Source: Cryptomeria japonica
Taxonomy: Eukaryota; Streptophyta; Pinopsida; Cupressales; Cupressaceae
Reading direction: 5' to 3'
DNA length: 64,000 nt
Assembly (NCBI RefSeq): GCF_030272615.1
Contig: NC_081412.1
Coordinates: 664,976,481-665,040,480, forward strand
Below the pieces are notes generated by a model that did not search any database, was not told the DNA's origin, and saw nothing but the letters and a program-made list of their open reading frames with translations. Below are positions 1 through 12,450 of this stretch, piece after piece. The translations under genes and the position numbers were made by a program. Positions within the stretch are counted from its first letter, which is position 1, and every line of letters begins with the position of its first letter.

Positions 1-460
1 ATAACAAATAATTTAATTAGTCAATGGAGGGTTGGCAAGCATACACAAAGGGAGTGTATTTTTTATATATTTTATTATGAATTCCTTTATAGATCAATTT
101 GCATAGATTAATTAAATAATATAAAATTGTTGTCATTAAGTTGTCTCTTTTCTACATCACATAGTCTTATGTTGAGTTAGCACCTCATAATCTATGTGAC
201 ACCACTTGTCTACTCTCAACTATAATATTATTAATAAAAGAAATAATGGTAACACCAAGGTCAATAAATTATAGTACAATCTTGACCGAGTTTTCTAAAC
301 TAGTTATCGGACACATTTTGGTAATATCACAACCTTCCTTGAAATAGTCACCAAGTATCTCTAAAACACTTTCATTATCATTTAAATTAATGTGCATAGC
401 ATAATTGAGATATATGTTTTTAGAGGATTCATTGTTATATTTGTTAAAGGAAAGGTGAAA
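1..460 (+). repeat. RLP 3'-flank repeat, copy 1
   Basis: This AT-rich block is alignable by eye with 31310-31760, which follows the 3' end of RLP pseudogene 2. Shared blocks include the stretch around 60-170 (like 31370-31475), the 'caccaagtatctct' motif near 349 (also near 31646) and 'attgagatatatgtt' near 404 (also near 31693). A shorter, partly deleted version lies at 6751-6930 after RLP pseudogene 1. Because two of the three copies directly follow an RLP 3' end, I infer that another RLP copy ends just left of base 1. No coding sequence is seen. Confidence 0.6.
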
Positions 461-2557
461 ATTCCATCTTATAAGTTACTATACAAATCTGGTGGATAAC
501 CTTATAGACACAATAAAAATTTTGGCATTTTTTTCTTGCTACTTAAGTGGCACTTACTTGTAGGGTTTCAATTGGAGGACTACCTAATCTCCCACCTCAA
601 AATACCACTAATTGTGACATTGATATGTTGCTTGTTTCATGCTATACCAAGCCACTGGAAAATTATTACTGAAGTTTTGAAGTATCTCTTATTGCTATTA
701 GTATATTGTGGATGACATTCATAAAAAATCTCAACTAGAGTCATCTTTCCTTATGTGTGAAAATCGAAAGAGATATAAATATCCATCTTAACATTTAATT
801 GTTAAATTATATTATTTTATTTTATCGTAGATGATAAGATGAGTTATATACTATTTTATTTCGCATATTGCAAATATGCTAATAAATATTAGATCACATT
901 TTCTCATAATGATTGTAGAGCTACCATAAATTTTGGCACCTTTTCCACAAATACTTTTTTATAGTACGAGAATAAATGGATGAGAGAATCCATAGAAATG
1001 TGCATAGTTAGAAAGTGTATAAAAAATATCAAATTTATTTGAATTAAGCAAACTAGTAATGCAATCTACCCCTATTAACTCCCAAAGTTGTGCTAGTATA
1101 CCTAATAGTTGTAAGAGGTCTACGATTTTTATTTTTTCACCTTTACTTTGTTGGCATATCAAATATTAAATCATAAACTTCCTTATGTCCCCCTTAAAAC
1201 CTTCCCAAGAGAAATATCTTTTGCAAGGTTATTGTTATTTTAGAACCTCGAATGTCCTCATATTGGTGAGTCATGAATTTGAGACAATATGGTAGTTTTC
1301 AACAAATATTTTTTATCAAGAATAGCAAATCTTTGTACCATAAGCAATTATCCTTCTAGGAATTCATATCAAAAAAAGACATGTCTTCAACTTGAAGCTC
1401 TTGAATGAGCTTCTTTATTAAGGAATCATGTTTCAACTCTTCTCATGAAACTTATACCCATTAATCAAATTATTTCTTCCTCTTTTTCATATTGAGAAGG
1501 GCATCATTTGTAATATTATACTAAATCATTTTAAAAATAATTTTAGAGTCACACCCTTGTTAGGATTAACATGCTATTTAGCTTATGATCTTGTGTATTA
1601 ATCATTTGTCTCCAACACTTTTGGAATGTGTCCTTGGACATATAGGAGTAAATAAAAAATAATTTATGATTAATATTCTCTAGAAAAAAATTATATGAAT
1701 TGTCATATGCATTCATGAGGAGGTGGATTTCATTGTGGTGTTTATAAACATATTTTTAGCAAATCTTTCAACTTAGGTGTTTGTTGAAAATGAATATTCA
1801 TTTACTAAAAGTAAATATTTATTCTTTTTGCATACCAATCTAAAGAATTGGTAAAATTTTGAGACTAAAATAAGTTTCACAATTTCTGCTAACATATTCC
1901 CTTGATTTTTTCTCCCAATGCCATTTTTTGGCCCTTTGTGTTCCGACTCTCATCTATTACATATTAATTTTTTGAGGGTTTCTATATGTTATGCATTCAT
2001 TTATCTTCCATCACAAAAAAAAAATTAACTAATACCTCATTTACCTTTTTCTAATTGATTGTAATGAATATATGCGGCTTTTCAAAAAAAAAAAATCTAT
2101 ATTCTAATATGTCAGGAAATGGGATCTTATCCTAGGGACACAAATAAAGTTTATAATTCCCAAATCACTATCAATCATTGGAGGAGATAAGCCACAAGAT
2201 CCAACTTTGATCCTCAAGGATAGCAGGATGCTTTGTTTGGTTAATTCATCTTTTGATTTTACATGAATATGTAATGATTAGGTAAAATTATAGAAAATTG
2301 AGAATATGAAGCATAAACAGTAAGATACAAAATAGAAAACCAACTTAGAATTATAGATCTAGAAATGGGATGTAAAGAGGAACTTGTAGTAGAAAATATG
2401 GAGTAGAACGTGTTTGACACTAGAGCTAGGCTCCAACATCTTAAAGGTGCTTTTGTCAACAATGAGATATAGATCCTAGATTCTAGGCTCTATGGATTTG
2501 TCTCCTTGAAACTTGGATGAAAGTTACTGGACGTTAGAGATACACTCCAACATCTAA
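461..2557. other. AT-rich stretch, no gene seen
   Basis: Only short random open frames occur here. I found no conserved domain, no tRNA or rRNA and no bounded transposon. Short poly-A runs are present near 2020 and 2083. Confidence 0.5.
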
Positions 2558-3300
2558 GTGTTTCTACCTATTCAAAGTCTAAAAATGTCTATCATAGGAC
2601 CTAATTTTTCTAATTTCACAACTTTCAACTATTGGATCTATAAGATGGAATTTGTTTGTGTTTTATTCATATTGTTGTTTCACTTTTCTCTAAACCTACT
2701 ATTTATTCTAATGGCATGCTTTACATTCAAGTTCAAGCCAATAAGGTGGCTTTGGAGGTTTCTCACATGCACAATTTACTTGACCATTGGGGTAATTCCT
2801 AATGCACTGTGGGGAGGGTCCCTTGGAAAATTTTGTTTCCCATGGTCATTCTCTACCTTGTAGCAAAAGCTTCTCAACTCAGGGTTCGCAATCCCCTAGA
2901 TCTCAAGTGTCTACCACCACTCTGGCAATAGGAGTTGTTTGTCTTAGTGTCACTTTACTTTCCTGCACTAGGAGATGATACCTCTAGGTGGCCATCAGAT
3001 GGGATGGGTCCATCAACTGGTGGTGGCAGTGGATGGCCATCAACTGGTGGTGGTAGTGGTTGGTCAAAGTCTTCAAAGTGGCTCATTGGTTGCCTTAAGC
3101 TATTTATCATATGCAGAATGGAGAAAAAGACAAAGACAAATACAAAGACAAAGAAGAGGGAGAAGATAAGAAAAATGAAGGGTGGTCTATCCCTAACACC
3201 ATTACAGACCGTGTTGATGAATGTGGTAAATTGGATGACTAGGAACCCCCTCAAACCTCCTATTAGTGTTGCTCTCGCTGCTTAGCAGCTATTATTTTTA
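2558..3300 (+). other. Short open frames, possible retroelement relic
   Basis: A 101-codon frame (2558-2863) includes the segment NFTTFNYWIYKME, which faintly recalls the N-terminal tryptophan region of plant Copia gag proteins. The next frame (2935-3285) is compositionally simple: a Gly/Ser/Trp stretch made by a short direct duplication near 3005-3060, then a Lys/Thr-rich stretch at 3120-3180. The two frames do not form a recognisable protein. Retroelement origin is a guess; chance open frames are an equal alternative. Confidence 0.2.
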
Positions 3301-4194
3301 TTGTTGCTTACTTGTTTTCCAAGCACTTCATGTGTGACTCTGAGTGACCTAGTTTCCTCCTACATTCTTTTATAAATATGTGAATATTTAAATTTTAATA
3401 GAATTAGATGCATGTGTTCATCAAAAAAATAATTATAGTCTACTACGGTGAAAAGATATTAAAAGCTTACATAATGGAAAGATGAGACAAAAAACCCTTG
3501 TGTTCTTTCTTAAGATTGTAATTGGAAATGAAAACATTTACATACCATTTACACTCCCTCCATAAGAAAGTGATAATGTATGTAAATTTTGTACAAATGT
3601 TTTTAAAATAACCTCAATTATCATCTAAACAATCATTAAATATACTTATGTTGAATTCAATTTAAATTAAATTAGAAAATTAAATAATTATATTTAAAAA
3701 TATATTATTAATTATATCAACTTCAATATACAAATTAATAAATTAAAAAATAGAGATGATATGATCAACTAAAAATAAACGATATTCATAGGAAAAAATT
3801 CAAAAACAAAACTTTTAATATCTTAAAAGTATTTTTTCACACAAGTGATTGTAATATTTTCATATCTTTGAAAACAAATGATGATGAAAATTTGAATCAA
3901 ACAAAATCAAGAATTTCAATTTAAAAATATAAAATATTTTTTAATTATAGATATATATATATACAATAATTCAAATATGAAATAAAATGTTTTTAATAAA
4001 ATAAAATAATTCTTCAATAAATAAAATAATCTTTAAATAAATAAATTCAAGACACCTAAGAAGACTCCTCATCATAAAAGTAGAAGAAAAAGTCTTGGAG
4101 GAAGATTATAATGATCAAGAAGTTGAATATTTTGTTTGATTGCCCAATTATAAAGTGTAATGTTTGTTCATAGGAACAATTACATAGAATCATC
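3301..4194. other. AT-rich 5' flank of RLP pseudogene 1
   Basis: This is strongly AT-rich DNA with a short TA run near 3950-3962. No gene or bounded repeat is seen. I see no convincing TATA box at the usual distance from the ATG at 4195. Confidence 0.5.
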
Positions 4195-6173
4195 ATGTCT
4201 TTTGTTTCACTCTGGATGAATCTCACTTTTACCTTGGCCATGCTCATGCGGTTGAGTTATCCTTTCACCAATGGATGCCCAGCTGATGAAAAAAGTTACC
4301 TCTTAGATTTCAAAGGAGCTCTCATCGATCCCATGCGTCGCCTGTCATCGTGGTAGGGCTACAATTCTTGCCACCCTCTTTTGGTTGTCTTCTTCTATTG
4401 AGAAGCCTTGTTCTTGAAAATAATCAGCTCTCGAGAAAAATACCAGATACGCTTTTAAAACCAGCTAGATTAAAAACACTAAAACTTTCTTCCAATAATT
4501 TAACAGGGATATTTTCTCTTCGGTGATGGATAACTTAACTCAGCTTCAAGAATTGAACCTTTCTAATGATAGCTTTATAGTTAGCATTTCTTCAAGTTAG
4601 ATTCTACCATTTTCCCACCTCGAGTGCCTGGCATTGAGCTCTTACAATATTGAAGGTGATTTTCCTTCTTTTCTATCTACTCAATATTCACTAGAAGTCT
4701 TGCATCTCTCAGATAACAACATTGTAGGATAAATTCCTAATTGGCTAGGGGATCTTGCTGCTCTCAACGAGCTATTTCTTTCAAATAACCAGCTAGAAGG
4801 TTCTCTGCCTTCGGTAATATCCAAGCATTTCTTCATCCTTTTGTTGAAAAGAAACAAATTACAAGGCTCTCTTCCATCCTTTAAGACAGAGAATAATTTT
4901 GGTGGTTTGTTCCTGCTACAATTAATTCTTATGTCTTACTTCTATCAAGCAATAATCTGATAGGAGAAGTTCCAATTTCATTCTACACAAATACAAGTGT
5001 GATTGAATATCTGGACTTGTCAAAGAACAATATTAGGGGCAGAATTCCTCCAAATTTGGGGGATGCATGGAGTTGAATGTTTTAAATTTGGCTCATAATG
5101 ATTTGCAAGAGGAGATACTAGAGCAACTAGAAAATCAGAGGTCTCTTCGTACACTAAATCACTATGAAAACAATCTACAAGGTACCATTCCTTCATCCAT
5201 AATAAATTGTACAGATCTACATGTATTTGATGTTGGAAGCAACCAAATTCAAGGAAACATCCTAGTTTTCATTAGAGAGTTGAGACGTCTCCGAATTTTG
5301 GGTTGGCTTCAAATAAATTTGAAGGCACTATTCCTACCTTCCTCCTGGAGCTGAAGTTTATACAGATTTTAGATTTATCCCAAAATTGTTTATCAAGACC
5401 TATTCCTAAAAATCTAGGAAAGCTAGATGTTATGGCCAATGAATCAGAGTTCACTTGGCATTTTGGAGCTAGTGATCCCTTTCATGACTATGACTTCACA
5501 ATCTGAGATCAAGTTACTCTTTGGGGTAAGGGGTGGACAACTCCATATGAAAAGATATTAGGCAACATTCCTCTTGAAGTAGGTCTTCTCAAAAATCTAA
5601 TTTCTTTGAACTTTTCAAGAAATAAATTGAGCGGTTCCATTCTAGAATCTCTGGGAGCCTTGGTTAAACTGGAGTCCTTGGATCTCTCAGGAAACAATTT
5701 GTCTAGAAAGATTCCCTCAGAACTTCTGAGCCTCACGTTCCTTGTGGTTTTGAATGTTTCAAATAACATGTTTTCTAGTTTGATACCACAAGGTAAGCAA
5801 TTTGCAACCTTTGAGGCTTCTTCTTTTGTGGGAAACCTAGATCTACATGGACCTCCATTAGAAAATAGAACCAAAGAAAGCAAGAAGAATTGCATGAAAG
5901 AGAGACAAAGGCAGAGGTAGAGGAAGACAAAGAGGTAGAGGAAGAGGAAGAAGATGATGGAATGAAGAGATGGTGGGCAGTGGCAGTGGGATTCAGTTAT
6001 GGGATGGGATATGCCACTGTAATTGCACTATTGTGCTTCCAAATAAGATGGAGATAATGAATATTTCTATTATCTGGATAGACTTATGCCACGGCTCTTT
6101 GCACAACGGCGTTGAAAAATACCCTGGAAAGCCCACTGCCTTCATATTTATGTTTTCTTATTTAAGATATTGA
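4195..6173 (+). pseudogene. LRR receptor-like protein pseudogene 1
   Basis: The start resembles the RLP at 62527: an ATG at 4195, a hydrophobic signal region, then an LRRNT_2-type segment (CPADEKSYLLDFKG). The frame breaks at a TAG at 4354, where the paralogue has CAA. At about 4370 the sequence jumps to paralogue position about 63637, so some 0.95 kb of early LRRs is missing and the frame shifts. LRR blocks continue to about 5760 with several stops and shifts. A C-terminal cap (DLHGPPL), a Glu/Lys/Arg-rich linker and a membrane segment (MKRWWAVAVGFSYGMGY, near 5962) follow, with no kinase. RLPs are membrane-anchored receptors for defence or development. It cannot encode a full receptor. Confidence 0.85.
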
Positions 6174-6750
6174 CAGAAAATTTAAAGTGCATTGTTCTAT
6201 TTCATGTTACATCTTAAATAAAACATGAGATATTAAATTTTGTGATTGCTTAAACATTTTCATACCCCTTTTTATGCTTTTTGAATTTCACTGTTATTTA
6301 TATAGTTTAAATTTTAATATATTTTTATTGCAATAAGACACAACCAAGACTTTTTAACCTTTAATAGTCAACTTTTATTGTCTTCACAAGAACTCTACTA
6401 AACATTCATTGCAAATAAAACAACTCATGTATTTTTCACTTTTTAAAATCTAGCTCAACCTTTTTCAATTTGTGTTTTTAAAAATGTATTTTTTCTATTT
6501 TCATGTATTTCTATCAATGATTGTAAATAATTGCAAGTTTCTAGACTTTAATTATATAATAAAAATATCTTAAGTTTAATAAGTTAACTTATATGTATGA
6601 CATTAATAATTTTAAATCTTAGCGAATTTATTTTGCAATGACACTTTACCATGTATATGTATATTGAGATTTTTTGAAATATTAAAATGTGATTTAATAT
6701 ATCATTTAATTTTTAGATATATGAAAGATAATTTAAATAATTTACAATAC
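6174..6750. other. AT-rich stretch, no gene seen
   Basis: Downstream of RLP pseudogene 1. No open frame with recognisable features and no bounded repeat. Confidence 0.5.
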
Positions 6751-6930
6751 AAATAGGTGTTGAGGGATTGGAAAGTATGCATTAAAGTGAGTGGAGTATT
6801 TATATATAGTATTTTGAATTCTTTATAGAGCATTTTGCATAGTTTAACTTAAGAAAATGTAATTGTAGTCTTCAAGTTGTTAGTTTTCACACCACATAGT
6901 CTAATTATGAACTATTTATTGGACACCTTT
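6751..6930 (+). repeat. RLP 3'-flank repeat, copy 2 (partly deleted)
   Basis: This block aligns with 20-310 and 31330-31610. Shared pieces are the 'gaattctttatagagcattttgcatag' region near 6818 and the 'cacatagtct' region near 6893. Roughly 0.1 kb present in copy 1 is missing. The block ends with GGACACCTTT, exactly where the LTR-like element at 6931 begins. The other copies continue past that point with TGGTAATATC-like or TGATAATGCC-like sequence, which supports 6931 as an insertion point. Confidence 0.6.
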
Positions 6931-9900
6931 TGTAGTACCCCTCCTCGGTCAGACCTCTTTTTGGATTTATGTTTGACTTCAGTTGACTATTCTGTGGATA
7001 CATTATTGTATATTGATTCAAACTTTATGCGATGTTATTTCATGGTTTTACTGGATATGTGATTTATGCTTTCTTGCAGTATTTTAGTGCTTATGATTAA
7101 TGCTATTTTTATGGATTATTGTCATGGACTGACACTTTTACCTTACATATGCAATGTGTTATTTTTGTGTTGCGTGTTTGCAAGTGTATGGGATGTGAGG
7201 GGATGATTTTCCTTCACTCACTCTGGTGAGACAGGGAATGTCATGATTCTCCTTCAAAGGTGTGCATGTCGTGTTTGATTATATATCTGTATATTTGCAT
7301 GTGTTGTTCACTAATGCAAGACATTGTAGGTACAAGTACCAGGTAGGTACAGGGTACGGACTCCCCCTTGTTTCATAGGTCTAAGCATACCTTATTTGTC
7401 TAATGAGAATGGAGAAGATAGTGGTTGGACCGTAACTTGACCCTTAGTCACACTCATGTCAGTGTTATCAGTCGATCGACTTTCTCGTTTGACCGATATG
7501 CGAGTCATAGTGTGTTAGTATTTTCATTTTGTGAGTCATCTTTTGATCATTCCTCATTTTACATGCTTTCAATTATTTAAATGGTTGTTAAATTGAGTGA
7601 CTGGTGCTAGTTTTGTGTTGGCGTAATTAGTCTTTAAATATGCCTTGAGTAATTGATTTAAATTAAATAGATAAAGTTGCTAGAATTGAAAGTTAAAATG
7701 GCTTAATATATATTGTGTTAAAGAGTATTAATATATGGGGAAAATTAGTAAGTATATTCCTTTCTATTTAAATTCCAAAAATGTAATGTTGAGTTAAAAT
7801 CTCTCAGAAATGGTAAATGAGAAAGATAAACAATAAAGCTTTTTGCTCTCTACCTTTCTTTTTGACTTTTGGTATTTAATGGTTAAAAGAAAAAAGAAAA
7901 AAAAAAGGTTAATTCATGAGAATAAAGTAAATCAGATTTCCTTATTTGTTTAATAGCTTTATTTTGATTGGTTGGGGGGAAAAAGTTTCAACCTAAAAGT
8001 TTAGGTTGAAATATTTTTGTATTTATGCCTATGAGTTCACGGGAAGGGGAGGATTCAGCTTGGAAGGCAAAATTTGAAAATTGTTTGGAAGAAGGAACTA
8101 GTTTGAGAATCTAGTTGCAGGGTTGAAGCTCTTCCACAAATTGCTTCCTGGATAGCTTCACAGGTTCGATAGCCTCTGCTTTTATTTTCATTAAAAAAAA
8201 TTAGATTTCTTCCTCTTCTTCCTATGTGTTGTGTGAAATATTTGTAAAATGGTTGTAGTTGTTTTGGAGTAGTTTCCATGAGATTTAATGGAAATTTCAG
8301 TTCATTATTGATTTAGAATGCTTCTCAAATCTCCTTAGTTGGTTATTTCATTTTTATATTTTTGCTTGAAATCAATTCCTCCATTTATATCTTATGGATG
8401 GAATTGATTTTTTCTGCATGTTTTAGTTTTGATTTGTGAAATTTGGGGAGGTTATGCTAGCAAAATTTTGCCAGATTTGCCCCCTTTGTGTTTCCAAATA
8501 ATTTATTCCTCTGTGTTTTAAAAATTCGATGAATGAAGAAATTGAGTTAATAATTTCACTTTCTCCAATATTTGCCATTGTTATTTTGCCCAAATTTTTT
8601 ATTGAGATTTTTTAATCTCTTTGGTTTTGATGATTTGTCTAATTTGATCGATGAAAATTGCAAGGTATATTCATGATTGTTGTTCTTTTAAAAGATTGAC
8701 TGTGTTGGGTCTTAGTGATTTTAGCTTTTCTTGCAAGGGGGTTTAATTGTTTGTTATCTCTCGTTTATGTCACTTGTCCTGTTGTGATGTATTTTGGTAT
8801 CTCTTGACCAATTAATGTAGTGTAACCTCGTTGTCGTAACCATGTAGTGCTTGATCCTTATGACTGGTCAAGGGTTAGTATGCCTTTATTTTGGCCACTT
8901 GTATTTGGATAGTGGTGTTATAGCCTTTTGTTTCATCATAGGGTCCTCGTAGAGTGACCATGTTTGTTAGTGTCTTATGAGAGAGTGGCTTTCGAGTGGG
9001 GGCCGCACCTAAAGTGGATAGCAGGATAACCCCTTGAAAGTTAGTTAATAAGTGATAATTTAATAATTGATTAGGGGGTGGTAGTTGTAATACTAATTAA
9101 GATATTGTACCCCACACATGGTTGAGTGCTTGTATAGGCTCACGATGTAGTGGGAAGGCTTGGAATGGAAAACCTACCACCTTGTCTTCATGAAAGGTTG
9201 GTAGGGTCCACATGAGACTTAGATGGAGCCGAGGGTTCGAGAAAGGCTACCAGGATAACCCAGGATGGGGGTCGAGACCTATGGAAACCAACCTAGGGTA
9301 ACCATCTCAAGCCATGCGATGACACTCTCTCTTTAGGGTCACTAGTGTATTGTGAGTTCGAGTCACATGAGTATTGTGGATTCATTTTGTACTATCATCC
9401 TTGTCCTATTTATTCTTTCTTGAGGTTCCTCTACTATCTCCTAGCACGGTGGGGTGATTCCATTTTGGGATCACATGGTCGGGTGGTAGTGCCACTTTTC
9501 ATCGGATATTCTTGTTCGTACCTTCATGTAAGGATTGGCTTTGCAGGCATACCAATGGTTCGTGATTCATAATCTAGCTCATGTTGGAGTTTATTCTTAT
9601 GAGACCTATGTGGTCAATTGTATCATTAAATTTATGTAACCTTGTAATTTCTATTGATGTTAACTTTAAATGTATTCTGGAAGCCATGTATTTTATGGTC
9701 AGTGTAATCCTAAGAGTTGGAGGTTAGTTATCAAATTTCATTATTATATGTATATATGCTTCATTTTAAAGTAAAGTATATTGTTATTCTTTCAATATTT
9801 TAATAGTGAAATCTGTTATTGTATATGATTAGTTATGTTTATTGAGTAATGTTGGATTAATTGGATTAATCGTAATTGTGTAATTCAACTTTTAGCTTTA

Positions 9901-9956
9901 ATCTTCATTCGTAACCCTTTTGGAATTCTGGTGTAAGTCTTCCACTTGTGTTATTT

Positions 9957-9992
<36 letters not shown>

Positions 9993-10020
9993 CCCCTTTG
10001 TTGCCTAGTTTTGTGGTTTT
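6931..10020 (+). mobile_element. Long LTR-like block, 3' end truncated or unclear
   Basis: It opens with TGTAGTACCCC, a TG...CCC start typical of plant Ty3/Gypsy-type LTRs, exactly where the RLP 3'-flank homology stops. The interior has no coding capacity. Its last 0.55 kb (about 9470-10015) aligns with 41318-41885 in every 3.6-kb tandem unit, for example GGTGGTAGTGCCACTT near 9483 and near 41324. In the tandem units the match is followed by GGGGTATTAC, the expected inverted partner of the start, but this copy diverges before that. No matching right-hand target duplication was found. It may be a truncated solo LTR. Confidence 0.5.
9962..9989. repeat. (TA)n microsatellite
   Basis: An uninterrupted TA dinucleotide run of about 28 bases lies inside the LTR-like block. 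Confidence 0.95.
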
Positions 10021-11850
10021 TAAAATATTAAATAGATTCATCATCAACACAATGCCACCCAATTACAAATTGATCATTGCTAGAGACTTCAATATTGACA
10101 TGCTACATTCTACAAAAACATAAATAACATTTTTTGAATTTATGAACTAGTACAAATTGTCATTGGACATTAACAAGCCAACAACACATGCAAGGATTTT
10201 GTTAGATTAGTTTTGGATACGCAATATCGATACTAGTTTTGTGAAATCCACTTTACTAGATACATATTTGACTAGCCAATTTGCAATCTCCATACAATTC
10301 CAGTTGTAGTTCACACAAATTCATAACATAAACATGGCAAGACAATAATTGTCTAAAGAAACAACAAAAGAAATTGCAGCCCATTGTTTCACCTCCATTT
10401 TCCCACAAATGTAATGGCTTGAGAAATGACAAAATAGATAAATATCCCTCCAAGCTCTGATACTCCTAAGATGCAAATTAAAAACACTACTCATGATCCT
10501 CAACTATTTTCATTACCAAAAAGGTACATATTGATTCTATGTTAACCCAACACATTGGAGTTAATATTTTGATACCATGTATATTGCATTGGCAAACAAC
10601 AAAATATTATGCTTTGTTTGACTCAATCTAAGATTCAAATTGATGTTCTAATTCTTGTTTTCTATCATAATCTTGAGATGATCCAAAAGTATTCTCATTG
10701 CTAGTACACCATGACTCCATTCTATCAAGTAATTGATATTATTTTACTCTTTGAATGATTACAGGGCACAAATTGAAGTCTTCAAAGGCATACAAATCAC
10801 TCTACTATAGTGCATTCATTTACCTAGAACATGCTTACACTACAATAATCATCAGTGTATTGTGCACCTACACTACAAGAGTTAACAGTGCATTGTACAT
10901 AATATTTTACATGTTATCTATTTTCCCATCTTTTCCCTTTTCTTCTTTATAGATGGCAATAATTCCATCAATTTTACACTTACCTAAGTTATGCTCTATT
11001 CTCAATAAATTATGATTGAAAAAGTTATAGGTATTAGAAAATGTGTTCCCATTTTTAATATTGAATTAAATTTTAAGTATTATAGTTCTTGTTTGACCAC
11101 CTCATCAAATGCCCCTGTAAAAATAGCCTTGTATAGCTTCTTGCACCATAACCTTGCATATGTTTGTGTATGGATTATATTTGTTCCTTATTTCAGATTT
11201 TTTTCTTTGCACTATGTTTTCATGTTTTTTTCATAACACCTAATCTGTTTGTATATTCAAAGTATATTACATCTTTTGCATACATTGTCAATTTCATTGT
11301 CTAACTCCCAAAAATGTCCAAGTAATGACTCAAGAGAAACCCATACTAGCAATATTTAAGGAAGCTCTTATCTGTATTTGAATCTTGACCCCATTTTGAA
11401 ATGTTTATTTGTTTCCAATTCAAAAGTAGAGAAATGACTATTCACATTACTTATTACATAGTGTTACCAGCTACAAAATTGTCTAAGCTTGTACAATATA
11501 ACTCAATTCATTCACATTTAAGAGTGGTTTGTAGTTGGCTTACAATAATACAACACTTAAGAAAGCAACATAATGGTGTTCATCATGACATTGTGTCCAA
11601 TGCCTTTTTTTTCTTTGCCATGATCTTTTAGATTGTTTAGATCTTCCAAAGATGCCACTGCCCACTGCATATTTAATGCACTTTATATGTTTGATGCATT
11701 TTCGTGTCTTGTTCAAAAGTAGAGAAATGACTAATGTTAAGTTCATACAACTATCACATTACCTATTGTATAGTACATTGACTTAACTGATTATATACTA
11801 GAGCATTATTTATCTAATACAATTTAAATCTTGTTGCATTGTCATGGTTA
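10021..11850. other. AT-rich stretch, no gene seen
   Basis: No recognisable gene. A short motif, TTCAAAAGTAGAGAAATGACT, recurs at about 11420 and 11712, so this area also carries diffuse internal duplications like the clearer one that follows. Confidence 0.45.
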
Positions 11851-12450
11851 TTTCAAGTACTAGTATACATACCTAAGATTGCACCCAAGCACTTGTTAGG
11901 ATATCTTCTACAATAAATTAGGTCTATTTTGCAAACCTTGACAATTATATACAACTCAATGAGAATGTCATTAACTATTTTTTTTTAAACACTTACATGC
12001 AACTATAATTTGTCTTGGCAATTATTTAGATACAACTACTTATTCAATTGATTCTTCTTGCATTTAATAGCTGCAAAATCTGCAGGAACCAACAAAATTA
12101 TAACAATTTTCTCCCAATCAAAGTTATTATAGAAGCCCAAAATTTTCATAGTTCTTTTAAGTATGAGTGTATGTACTGAAGATTACACCCAAGCATTTAT
12201 CACGACATCTTCTACAATAAATCAAGTCTATTTTACAAACTTTGAAAACTATATACAACTTAATGAGTAATGTCATCAACTATTTTTTTTTTAAGACTTG
12301 CATGCAACTATAATTTGTCTTGGCAAATTGTTGAAATACAACTACTTATTCAACTGATTCTTCCTACATTTAACATTTGCAATAGCTGCAAGCACCAACA
12401 AAATTATAGCATTTTTCTCTTGATCAAAGTTATTGCACAAGCCTAGATGG
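11851..12450. repeat. Two-copy direct repeat, period about 302 bp
   Basis: Copy 1 (about 11851-12150) and copy 2 (about 12153-12450) share the same order of blocks: a CACCCAAGCA block (11884 and 12187), TCTTCTACAATAAAT (11906 and 12209), a poly-T run (11978 and 12282), CTATAATTTGTCTTGGCAA (12004 and 12308) and ACCAACAAAATTATA (12089 and 12393). Copies differ by roughly 15-20% by eye, so the duplication is old. No coding sequence was found in either copy. Confidence 0.75.

Noticed and set aside
7341-7362. GTAGGTACAAGTACCAGGTAGGTAC as a regulatory or recombination site
   Set aside because: It is a short imperfect repeat inside an LTR-like block with no second instance or known motif.
6926-9995. 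Target duplication CCTTT around the LTR-like block at 6931
   Set aside because: CCCCCTTTG near 9991 only partly matches, and homology to the tandem units runs straight through that point, so it is not the element end.
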